From Candidatus Poseidoniaceae archaeon (GTDB lineage: Archaea > Thermoplasmatota > Poseidoniia > Poseidoniales > Poseidoniaceae), in assembly GCA_030747695.1 (NCBI GenBank), contig JASLKG010000010.1, positions 1-50,166 on the forward strand: a stretch of 50,166 nt of DNA, written 5' to 3'. The notes under the pieces were generated by a model. That model saw only the letters and a list, made by a program, of their open reading frames with translations. It did no database searches and was not told the origin of the DNA. The translations under genes and the position numbers were made by a program. Shown here piece by piece: positions 35,975-42,705 of this stretch (position 1 is the first letter of the stretch; each line of letters begins with the position of its first letter).

Positions 35975-36676
35975 ATGGAGGAGGACATAGAGTCTGCAGT
36001 GAACGCATTTCGCGCTGGCTTACCTGTTTGCCTTTTCGATGCGGAGAATAGAGAAGGAGAAACCGATCTACTTTTTCCAGCCCAATCAGCAACACCAGCG
36101 ACGATGAGACAATTACGCTTTGATTGTGGAGGTTTACTTTTCCTTGCAATCGGACATGAAGTAGGTGAGACATTTGGTTTACCATTCCTTCAAGATTTAC
36201 ATATGAATCCTAGTCTTATTGAAGGAAATCCGATATTAGAACATTTACAAACTGATGATTTACAGTATGATTCTCGTAGCGCATTTACATTGTCTCTTAA
36301 TCATAGAGATACTTTCACTGGAATCACAGATCATGATAGGGCATTAACCACTCGAAGATTTGCAGAATTATATTCAGAATTAACTGATGAGGATGATGCC
36401 TTAGCGGCTTTAGGAAAAGAATTCCGTACACCTGGACATATACCTGTATGTAGGGAAACCGAAGGCGGTTTATCAAAACGTCAAGGACATACTGAACTGG
36501 CCGTTGGCCTTGCTAGATTAGCGGGAATGATCCCAGTTGTAATAGGGGCAGAAATGTTACAACCTGATGGCGATTTTGCTTTGTCTGTAGTAGATGCAAG
36601 GAAATGGGCTATGGAACGAGACATACCATTCCTTACTGGAGAGGAATTGGTTTCTGCCCTTGGAACTAAGTGTTAG
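35975..36676 (+). CDS. ribB: 3,4-dihydroxy-2-butanone 4-phosphate synthase
   Basis: 233 residues. Makes the four-carbon precursor of riboflavin from ribulose 5-phosphate. Motifs: DAENREGETDLLFPA (Mg and substrate acids), RFDCGGLLFLAIG, FTLSLNHRDTFTGITDHDRALTTRRF, and GHIPVCRETEGGLSKRQGHTELAVGLARLAG near the end. Single-function form without a GTP cyclohydrolase II domain. First gene of a flavin operon: ribL starts 31 bases later. A TGAGG/CCTCA repeat (35949-35964) lies 10 bases before the ATG. The ATG at 35975 follows directly on the family's first helix. Confidence 0.93.
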   Translation: MEEDIESAVNAFRAGLPVCLFDAENREGETDLLFPAQSATPATMRQLRFDCGGLLFLAIGHEVGETFGLPFLQDLHMNPSLIEGNPILEHLQTDDLQYDSRSAFTLSLNHRDTFTGITDHDRALTTRRFAELYSELTDEDDALAALGKEFRTPGHIPVCRETEGGLSKRQGHTELAVGLARLAGMIPVVIGAEMLQPDGDFALSVVDARKWAMERDIPFLTGEELVSALGTKC

Positions 36677-36707
36677 AACCTGTCCCAGAATAATAGGAGG
36701 AAGATGA

Positions 36708-37148
36708 ATGGTGCGCGTCTTGGCAGTAGGTGTCTTTGATCTTTTGCATGCTGGGCACTTGCACTATATGGAGCAAGCAAAAGCATTGGGTGACCATTTA
36801 ACAGTAATTGTTGCCCATGATGATACTGTTCGTAAGCGCAAGCACGAACCAGTGACAAATCAAGAACTGAGACGTAGAATGGTCATGGGGTTAAAGCCAG
36901 TAGACGAGGCAATTATTGGTAATCCTCCCGGTGTTCCCATCTTCGATATTATTCCCGAAATAAATCCTGACATAATCGCATTAGGATATGATCAAGAACA
37001 TGCAGAAGAACGCATAAAGAAATCATTAGAAGAACTAGGTCTTGGACACATTGTTGTAACAAGAGTTGAAGGATTGGCTGATGATCTTGATGGTACTAGG
37101 AAGATAATTGCTAGAATTCTAGACTTAGCAAATTCAGATGACAATTAG
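36708..37148 (+). CDS. ribL: FAD synthetase, archaeal RibL type
   Basis: 146 residues of the nucleotidyltransferase family. Transfers AMP from ATP to FMN giving FAD. Motifs: VFDLLHAGHLHYM (the H-x-G-H nucleotide motif), VIVAHDDTVRKRKHEPVTNQELRRRMVMGLKPVDEAIIGN, and IALGYDQEH. It closely follows the archaeal RibL pattern rather than bifunctional bacterial RibF, having no kinase domain. A strong GGAGGAAG precedes the start. It lies between ribB and riboflavin synthase, 11 bases before the latter. This is a good archaeal marker for the window. Confidence 0.9.
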   Translation: MVRVLAVGVFDLLHAGHLHYMEQAKALGDHLTVIVAHDDTVRKRKHEPVTNQELRRRMVMGLKPVDEAIIGNPPGVPIFDIIPEINPDIIALGYDQEHAEERIKKSLEELGLGHIVVTRVEGLADDLDGTRKIIARILDLANSDDN

Positions 37149-37159
37149 GAGACAAAACA

Positions 37160-37768
37160 ATGTTCACAGGAATTGTAGCCGGCATGGGCCAAATTGTGAA
37201 GATTGAAGGTGATGAAGTAGTACGTCTCACGATTGATTTTGGAATGGTTTCCACGGAGGGATTGGTTAGTGGAGCCTCAGTCAGCGTTGATGGCGTTTGC
37301 CTAACTGTAGTCGATATTAATGAATCTTTAATCTCATTCGATGTAATTCCCGAGACTCTCATTGTAACCACATTGAGTGAGAAGATAGAAGGTATGTGGG
37401 TTAACCTCGAAAGAGCCTTGCAAATTGGTGATGAACTTGGAGGGCATCTTCTTTCAGGTCACATTATTGGCATAGGGGAAATAATTGTTAGAGATGAAGG
37501 TAATCAAAATATCAGCATAATTGTTGAATGTTCTCCGGATATTATGAAATTCATTCAACCCAAAGGATATGTGGCTATTGATGGGATTTCATTGACAGTA
37601 GGGCATGTTGAAGGAGAGATGGGTTTTTCCTTGCATCTAATTCCTGAAACTTTACGATTGACAACTATAAGTGGAAAACAACCGGGCGATCATGTCAACA
37701 TAGAGGTTGATTCAATGACACAAATGGTTGTTGCAACAGTTGAGAGAATCTTGGAGGAGAGGCAATGA
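37160..37768 (+). CDS. ribE: Riboflavin synthase, bacterial trimeric type (two lumazine-binding repeats)
   Basis: 202 residues with the paired lumazine-binding domains. Repeat 1 begins MFTGIVAGMGQI and has SVSVDGVCLTVVDI; repeat 2 begins LSGHIIGIGEI and has VAIDGISLTVGHV, each with an IPETL segment. Catalyses dismutation of 6,7-dimethyl-8-ribityllumazine to riboflavin. Most archaea instead use a pentameric riboflavin synthase related to lumazine synthase, so this bacterial-type enzyme in an operon with archaeal RibL suggests replacement by transfer. The stop overlaps the ribH start by four bases. Confidence 0.94.
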   Translation: MFTGIVAGMGQIVKIEGDEVVRLTIDFGMVSTEGLVSGASVSVDGVCLTVVDINESLISFDVIPETLIVTTLSEKIEGMWVNLERALQIGDELGGHLLSGHIIGIGEIIVRDEGNQNISIIVECSPDIMKFIQPKGYVAIDGISLTVGHVEGEMGFSLHLIPETLRLTTISGKQPGDHVNIEVDSMTQMVVATVERILEERQ

Positions 37769-38160
37769 GTAATATCGCAATAGTATGTGGTAGCTTCCAC
37801 AAATCGCAAGTTGAAATGATGTTGATGTGGGCTAAAGATCAGGCAACAATGGACAAATTGTCTGTTGAAGAAGTTGTTTGGGTACCCGGTGCAATGGAAA
37901 CACCCCTTGCGCTTGAAAGGGTACTTTCTAGAGAAGACATAGACGGAGCAGTCTGTTTGGGAATAATTGAGCGCGGAGAAACAAAACATGGATTGGTAAT
38001 GGGACAGGCTGTTACCAAATCAATAATCGATTTGCAAATATCACATAATAAACCGGTTGGATTAGGAATTATTGGCCCTGGTGCTAAAGAAGAACATATC
38101 GAACCACGGCTAGAACCTCATGCAAGATCAGCTGTATCGGCAGTTTCTGAAATGCTTTGA
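37765..38160 (+). CDS. ribH: 6,7-dimethyl-8-ribityllumazine synthase
   Basis: 131 residues, the short archaeal length. Condenses the RibB product with the pyrimidinedione to give the lumazine substrate of riboflavin synthase. Motifs: CGSFHKSQVEMML, WVPGAMETPLALE (substrate phosphate region), CLGIIERGETKHGLVMGQAV (catalytic His) and GLGIIGPG. ATGA overlap with the riboflavin synthase gene indicates coupling. The 3' end overlaps the convergent membrane-protein gene by 43 bases. Last gene of the operon; no GTP cyclohydrolase or RibD is present here. Confidence 0.92.
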   Translation: MSNIAIVCGSFHKSQVEMMLMWAKDQATMDKLSVEEVVWVPGAMETPLALERVLSREDIDGAVCLGIIERGETKHGLVMGQAVTKSIIDLQISHNKPVGLGIIGPGAKEEHIEPRLEPHARSAVSAVSEML

Positions 38161-38660
38161 TCCCTTTCATTTTTCAGAACCCAATACCAGGTTCCTAGTA
38201 ATAACACTAAATTGATTGTAAAGAACCACCAAGTACTCCAGCGTACGCCATCAAACATCAAGTCACTGAAGGGGTATAAGAACGGCGTTGGGAAGAAATT
38301 GATGGTGTGGCCAGGGATATCAAGAATAATGTGTGCAATCCATGGTATTACGAAAATCCAAGCAGTTTGTTTGGCATTCTGATGCCCCCTGCGTTCAAGA
38401 ATCCACCATGCTGAAATAAACAAAATTAGAACAATTGTAAAGGAGTGTGACCATTGGTATATATCCCAAGCTATTGGTATATCTTCTGTACGTGTGTTGT
38501 CATCTATATTTACTCTCGGAATTCCGCTTACAAATGCATATATCGATGAAGGTACAAATGCAACTAAATCAGGCAATACCCCCATTGGCCCGCTAATTTT
38601 CCAAGACATTTTTCCCCGAGTTAGGGCCATCCCCCAAAGCCAGTGTGAAAAAACGTCCAT
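38118..38660 (-). CDS. Membrane protein with His/Asp motifs, metal-dependent hydrolase-like
   Basis: 180 residues from ATG 38660 (the frame extends to 38702 but overlaps trxB). Four hydrophobic segments are visible. Conserved-looking polar pairs lie near the membrane: MDVFSHWLWG at the N terminus, GVLPDLVAF, YQWSHSFTIVL and PWIAHIILDIPGH. This spacing resembles the DUF457/YdjM membrane hydrolase family, where His/Asp side chains bind metal, but I rate the assignment as tentative. The function is unknown. Divergent from trxB. Its last 43 bases overlap ribH on the other strand. Confidence 0.6.
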   Translation of the reverse strand: MDVFSHWLWGMALTRGKMSWKISGPMGVLPDLVAFVPSSIYAFVSGIPRVNIDDNTRTEDIPIAWDIYQWSHSFTIVLILFISAWWILERRGHQNAKQTAWIFVIPWIAHIILDIPGHTINFFPTPFLYPFSDLMFDGVRWSTWWFFTINLVLLLGTWYWVLKNERDQSISETADTADLA

Positions 38661-38716
38661 GCTCAGCGGGAACCGATATACGATTTGAAATTTCAGAGCC
38701 AATGTTCAAGGATAGC

Positions 38717-39667
38717 ATGCCCATGGGAAGAGCCATGGGCGACAATGTACGCAATGTAATTATCATCGGAAGTGGGCCTGCAGGTTATACTGCTGGACTC
38801 TATACAGCAAGGGCTATGTTGGAACCTTTGATGTTTGCGGGGTACATGTCTGGTGGCCAATTAATGCTAACAAGCGACATTGAAAATTTCCCAGGATATC
38901 CTGAAGGAATAGGAGGTCCTGAAATGATGATGCAACTTCGTGAGCAATCTGAACGCTTTGGACTTGAAGTACAAGATCGTAATGTAGAGAAAGTGGATCT
39001 CTCAACTCGCCCATTCAAAGTGTGGTCAGAAGGCGAAGAATATCTTACCGATTCAATAATTATCTGTACTGGTGCCGAATCTATTTGGCTAGGAGTCGAA
39101 GGAGAGGATGAGCAAAAAGGACGAGGCATTTCTACATGTGCAACATGCGATGGCGCATTTTTCAAAGATGAAGAGATACTTGTCGTGGGAGGGGGTGACT
39201 CAGCTATGGAAGAAGCAACGTTCCTGACTAGATTCGCATCTAAGGTTACTTTAGTACACCGGAGAGATGTTTTCCGAGCCTCAAAGGTGATGTATGATCG
39301 TGCTGTAGCACATGAAAAGATTGAGATACGCACTTTTAGACAAGTAAAGAAGTGGTTGTCTGATGAGAAGGGATTAACGGGGGCAATACTTGAAGATCCT
39401 AGAGATGGCTCTCAGGAAGAAATCTCAGTAACTGGCGCATTTATTGCCATTGGACACACTCCAATTACTGGATTTCTAGAAGGCCAATTGGAAACTGACA
39501 ATGAAGGTTATTTGATTCACAAAGAGCATACAATGACTTCAATACCTGGAGTTTTTGCTGCTGGTGATGTTGTCGATACAAGATATAAGCAAGCAATTAC
39601 AGCAGCAGGACTTGGCTGTCAAGCAGCAATAGACTGTGAACGCTGGTTGGAAGAGAATCTACACTGA
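38717..39667 (+). CDS. trxB: Thioredoxin reductase
   Basis: About 316 residues. A flavoprotein that reduces thioredoxin with NAD(P)H. FAD motif IIIGSGPAGYTAGLYTARA, active site CATCDGAFF (redox Cys pair), nucleotide-binding VVGGGDSAMEEATFLTRFA and the LVHRRD motif favouring NADPH, then the second FAD motif GVFAAGDVVDTRYKQAITAAGLG. Several in-frame ATGs compete for the start: 38702, 38717, 38723 and 38735. The conserved part begins just after 38735. A perfect inverted repeat (38719-38740) covers three of them. The E1-like gene follows eight bases after the stop. Confidence 0.94.
   Translation: MPMGRAMGDNVRNVIIIGSGPAGYTAGLYTARAMLEPLMFAGYMSGGQLMLTSDIENFPGYPEGIGGPEMMMQLREQSERFGLEVQDRNVEKVDLSTRPFKVWSEGEEYLTDSIIICTGAESIWLGVEGEDEQKGRGISTCATCDGAFFKDEEILVVGGGDSAMEEATFLTRFASKVTLVHRRDVFRASKVMYDRAVAHEKIEIRTFRQVKKWLSDEKGLTGAILEDPRDGSQEEISVTGAFIAIGHTPITGFLEGQLETDNEGYLIHKEHTMTSIPGVFAAGDVVDTRYKQAITAAGLGCQAAIDCERWLEENLH
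38719..38740 (+). promoter_or_regulatory. Inverted repeat across the trxB start region
   Basis: Perfect eight-base arms GCCCATGG and CCATGGGC enclose loop GAAGAG. The in-frame ATGs at 38723 and 38735 lie in the two arms and ATG 38717 overlaps the first base of the left arm. Part of the repeat is coding if 38717 is the start. Confidence 0.45.
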
Positions 39668-39674
39668 TGGTGCT

Positions 39675-40763
39675 ATGATGGTAGATTTAGAACGCCACTC
39701 AAGACATGTTATGCTACCGCAAGTAGGCGCGGAGGGGCAGTCGCGTTTGTCAAAATCACGAGTATTGTGCGTGGGAGCTGGCGGACTAGGCAGCCCTGTA
39801 ATTCAATATCTTGCTGCAGCGGGAATAGGTCATCTCTCAATTGTTGATGATGACAAGGTAGATTTGTCAAATTTACAAAGACAAGTAATCCATCGAACTT
39901 CAGATATTGGGGAACATAAGGCAGTATCAGCGAAGAGATTTGTATTGGATTTAGATCCAAATATTTCGGTTGAAGCTATAACCCAAAGATTATCCGAAGA
40001 TAATGCAAAATCTTTGTTTGAAAATCACGATTTGATTATTGATGGTACTGACAATATTCCAACTAGATATTTGATCGATGACATATGCTGTGAAATTGAT
40101 ATTCCATGGGTCTATGGTTCGGTTTATAGATTTGAAGGACAACTATCTACATTCAATTATAAAGGTGGGCCAAGTTATAGAGATCTGTTTCCAGAAGCAC
40201 CACCAGAGCATTTGATTCCATCCTGTTCCGAAGCAGGAGTTTTTGGTGTTCTACCAGGAATTATTGGTTGCCTTCAAGCTACAGAAGCGATTAAGATAAT
40301 TGTTGGAATTGGAGAGCCCTTGAGAGGTAAGTTGATGATTTACGATGCTCTTGAATCATCAATGAAAATACTTTCATTTAATTCAACAAATAGTGAACAT
40401 GTTCAAGAGTCGGAAGCCTCTGTAGATGAATTAATGTTCAATTCAATCAATGCGTCCGATGCAATTTCCAAAATGAATGAGGGTTGGAAGCCTTATTTCA
40501 TTGATGTAAGATCTCAAATGGAATGGAATCAATCTAGGATATCGTGTAGTGATGATATGTGTCCCCATGATGAGATACTTTCTGCAGTAGATAGAATCCC
40601 TAAGGATAGAGATGTGTTAGTACAATGCAGAAGTGGTCAACGTTCACAATTGGCAATCTTGTTCCTAATGGAAGCCGGCTATGATGGTTCAAGATTGTAT
40701 AATCTTGATGGCGGAATTAATGGTTGGTCTGAAATTAACCCTGATGGTATCATACATGGTTGA
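39675..40763 (+). CDS. E1-like (ThiF/MoeB/Uba4-type) adenylyltransferase with C-terminal rhodanese domain
   Basis: 362 residues from ATG 39675. Residues 1-245 form an E1-like domain: RHSRHVMLPQVG, the nucleotide motif VGAGGLGSPVIQYLAAAGIG, DLSNLQRQVIH, and DGTDNIPTRYLIDDICC. The Cys in IPSCSEAGVFG is at the position of the Uba4/MOCS3 Cys. Residues about 270-360 are a rhodanese domain with active-site loop VQCRSGQRSQ. This architecture activates ubiquitin-like sulfur carriers (MoaD/ThiS/SAMP) and sulfurates them. Oddity: the usual structural zinc Cys pairs are missing (GPSYRDLFPE in place of Cys-x-x-Cys, and no pair before the linker). Downstream of trxB. Confidence 0.88.
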   Translation: MMVDLERHSRHVMLPQVGAEGQSRLSKSRVLCVGAGGLGSPVIQYLAAAGIGHLSIVDDDKVDLSNLQRQVIHRTSDIGEHKAVSAKRFVLDLDPNISVEAITQRLSEDNAKSLFENHDLIIDGTDNIPTRYLIDDICCEIDIPWVYGSVYRFEGQLSTFNYKGGPSYRDLFPEAPPEHLIPSCSEAGVFGVLPGIIGCLQATEAIKIIVGIGEPLRGKLMIYDALESSMKILSFNSTNSEHVQESEASVDELMFNSINASDAISKMNEGWKPYFIDVRSQMEWNQSRISCSDDMCPHDEILSAVDRIPKDRDVLVQCRSGQRSQLAILFLMEAGYDGSRLYNLDGGINGWSEINPDGIIHG

Positions 40764-40813
40764 GACCCACCTATGGTGGGTCAACGTTCATGAGGTTAAT
40801 GCCATGGGCATTA
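40764..40813 (+). promoter_or_regulatory. Two hairpins in the leader of the response-regulator gene
   Basis: The first has eight-base arms GACCCACC/GGTGGGTC with loop TAT (40764-40782) directly after the upstream stop. The second has seven-base arms TAATGCC/GGCATTA with loop ATG (40797-40813), four bases before GTG 40818. Neither is followed by a T run. Together they fill almost the entire 54-base gap. Confidence 0.5.
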
Positions 40814-40817
40814 GATT

Positions 40818-41858
40818 GTGCCGAAGATAATCGTAGCCGATGAAAATGAAGGTCGGCGCAATTTATTGGCGAATACTCTAGAGAGAGCAGGCTATGATGT
40901 GACTAGAGCAGGAACTCTGAGACAAGCAGAAGGAACAGCATTAGCTACTATGCCAGAAATAGTATTGATAGACGCAGAATGGAAATCAGGAGATTCAATC
41001 GATGCATCGCAACGCCTGATGAGTGATCCTGAATTCGCTTTCAAATGTAGAATTGTAATGCTGTCACGTAATACAGCTGAGGATTTTTTGAAAGCAGCAG
41101 CGCGTGCGGGAGTGAATGAAGTAATTTCGAAACCAGTTGATATGAACAAATTAATTTCACAATTAGAAAAACACTCGAAGAAGCAGTTTGTTCCGCCTCC
41201 TGCAGAGGTTTCTGATGCAGCTGGTAAAGGTGGTGGGTCGTTTGATGTAAGTATGGTGATGAGCGATGGTAAGTGGGCTCTACCTGTTCTCAAGGGGTTA
41301 GTTACTCCAGAAAAAATCAATATTGATTTTGTAAATGAAATTCTTCTACAATTAGGAGAAGAAGGTATTTCTGTAGATGAAGGATTGGACCCTTCTTTAA
41401 TGTCAAATGTACTCCGTGTGGCATTGAATAGCCTTGTTTCAGACATGGAAACAACCAGTGGCCAGGATTTATCCAAAACCCAATTGCCAACAAAAAAGAA
41501 GGGCGAAAAACTTGGAGACGTTAGTGCAAGTTCAATGAAAATGACTGCCGGTTCAATGGAAGAAATTCTTGAAAAACAGGCAGATAGCATTGCTTCTGAT
41601 GTAGAAGAAATAATGGATGAGATACTAGATGAGAAGCCCGATTTAATTGCAATAGTTGAGGAAGATGACAAAAGAAGAATCGATCCCGCAGTTTTGGAAT
41701 TCACTCGCTTAGTGACAGAGACCACACATGAGTTAATGTGGGATTTGGGGCGTCCAGGAAATGTTAGTGACATTACGCTTTCAACACGTATCGAAGATGT
41801 AACCGAAATGCTAGGTGACGTTTTGCAATCACTTCCTGAATCCGAAGAGGAGGAATGA
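40818..41858 (+). CDS. Response-regulator receiver protein with unassigned C-terminal domain
   Basis: 346 residues from GTG 40818. The receiver domain (1-125) has the acidic pair in VADENEGRRN, phosphoacceptor Asp in IVLIDAEW, Ser/Thr position in MLSRN and Lys in ISKPVDM, so it should accept a phosphoryl group. The remaining 220 residues are acidic and helical (LEKQADSIASDVEEIMDEILDE), with no DNA-binding motif I can recognise. No histidine kinase gene is adjacent; the partner must be elsewhere. It is followed after three bases by the TVP38-like gene, with a GAGGAGG ribosome site at the gene end. Confidence 0.82.
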   Translation: MPKIIVADENEGRRNLLANTLERAGYDVTRAGTLRQAEGTALATMPEIVLIDAEWKSGDSIDASQRLMSDPEFAFKCRIVMLSRNTAEDFLKAAARAGVNEVISKPVDMNKLISQLEKHSKKQFVPPPAEVSDAAGKGGGSFDVSMVMSDGKWALPVLKGLVTPEKINIDFVNEILLQLGEEGISVDEGLDPSLMSNVLRVALNSLVSDMETTSGQDLSKTQLPTKKKGEKLGDVSASSMKMTAGSMEEILEKQADSIASDVEEIMDEILDEKPDLIAIVEEDDKRRIDPAVLEFTRLVTETTHELMWDLGRPGNVSDITLSTRIEDVTEMLGDVLQSLPESEEEE

Positions 41859-41861
41859 TTC

Positions 41862-42671
41862 ATGAAAAGTATTGGAAACACAGTAATTAGTGAATCCATT
41901 AAGCACCTTCCAAAACCCGGAGAATTACATTTGGTTGATGATCCAAAGACACTCAAATCAATGAAAGAAAAGCAACCACAATTGTATCGCTGGCGTGCTT
42001 TATTTGGAGTAATCATGCTATTAGTTTGTGCAGTTTCAGGTTATTTTTTGTTTAGTGACGCTGAACAAATAATAGATTGGTTTCGGGCATTTGGATTGTC
42101 TGGAGCTTTATTATTCACATTGATGTTATCTCTGGCAATAATATTGTTATTGCCAACACCATTTGTAAAAATTGGAGCAGGGGCTATATTTCCATTTTGG
42201 ATTGCAGTTGTGGTAAATTTTGCAGCATCAATGTTGGGAGGATTGTGTGCATTTCTTCTTGGACGTTGGCTATTTAGAGAAACCATACAGGAATCAATAA
42301 AGAATGACAAGAAAATGCAAAATATCGAAAAAGCAATCAATGACGAGGCAATGAAAATATCAATATTGGTTAGACTTTCACCTATTTTACCTGACGAGTG
42401 GTTGAATTACATCATGTCAGCAACTCCTGTTTCATTGAGAGTATTTTTGATATCAAATACCTCTAGTTTAATTTATTGTGCAGTTTATTCATATTATGGG
42501 CATGTCCTTGGAACCCTTGCTCTTAGTAGTTCAGGAATAGAACAGATAAAACAATCTCCGATGGGGCTCATTACATTCATGCTAGGCGTTCTTGCAACAG
42601 TAGTTGCTACAATAATTGTTACAAGAGTATCTATCAAAGCACTAAAAGAATCAATTGGAGAAGATGAATAA
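41862..42671 (+). CDS. TVP38/TMEM64 (VTT/DedA superfamily) membrane protein
   Basis: 269 residues. An N-terminal cytoplasmic part (1-45) precedes about five or six hydrophobic segments. The VTT pattern is visible: LLLPTPFVKIGAGAIFPFWIAVVVNFAASMLGGLCAFLLGRWLF, then LVRLSPILPDEWLNYIMSATPVSLRVFL, whose Arg-x-Ser-Pro-x-x-Pro motif is typical. Members act in lipid or small-molecule handling at membranes, with scrambling of phospholipids shown for eukaryotic relatives. The role here is inferred from family only. Coupled to the response-regulator gene. A bidirectional hairpin (42671-42705) ends it. Confidence 0.85.
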   Translation: MKSIGNTVISESIKHLPKPGELHLVDDPKTLKSMKEKQPQLYRWRALFGVIMLLVCAVSGYFLFSDAEQIIDWFRAFGLSGALLFTLMLSLAIILLLPTPFVKIGAGAIFPFWIAVVVNFAASMLGGLCAFLLGRWLFRETIQESIKNDKKMQNIEKAINDEAMKISILVRLSPILPDEWLNYIMSATPVSLRVFLISNTSSLIYCAVYSYYGHVLGTLALSSSGIEQIKQSPMGLITFMLGVLATVVATIIVTRVSIKALKESIGEDE

Positions 42672-42705
42672 GAATCCCCGTGAGTATTATCAATACTCAG
42701 ATTCT
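42671..42705. terminator. Hairpin at the convergent TVP38-like / surface-protein gene ends
   Basis: Perfect eight-base arms TGAGTATT (42681-42688) and AATACTCA (42692-42699) with loop ATC, extended by outer arms AGAATC (42671-42676) and GATTCT (42700-42705) across a 4-base bulge. It covers the stop of the minus-strand gene and starts at the plus-strand stop, so it can serve both. Confidence 0.55.

Noticed and set aside
40892-42016. A 374-codon open frame antisense to the response regulator and TVP38-like gene start
   Set aside because: It is Ser-rich low complexity with no recognisable domain, while the plus strand shows clear receiver-domain motifs. It is a shadow frame.
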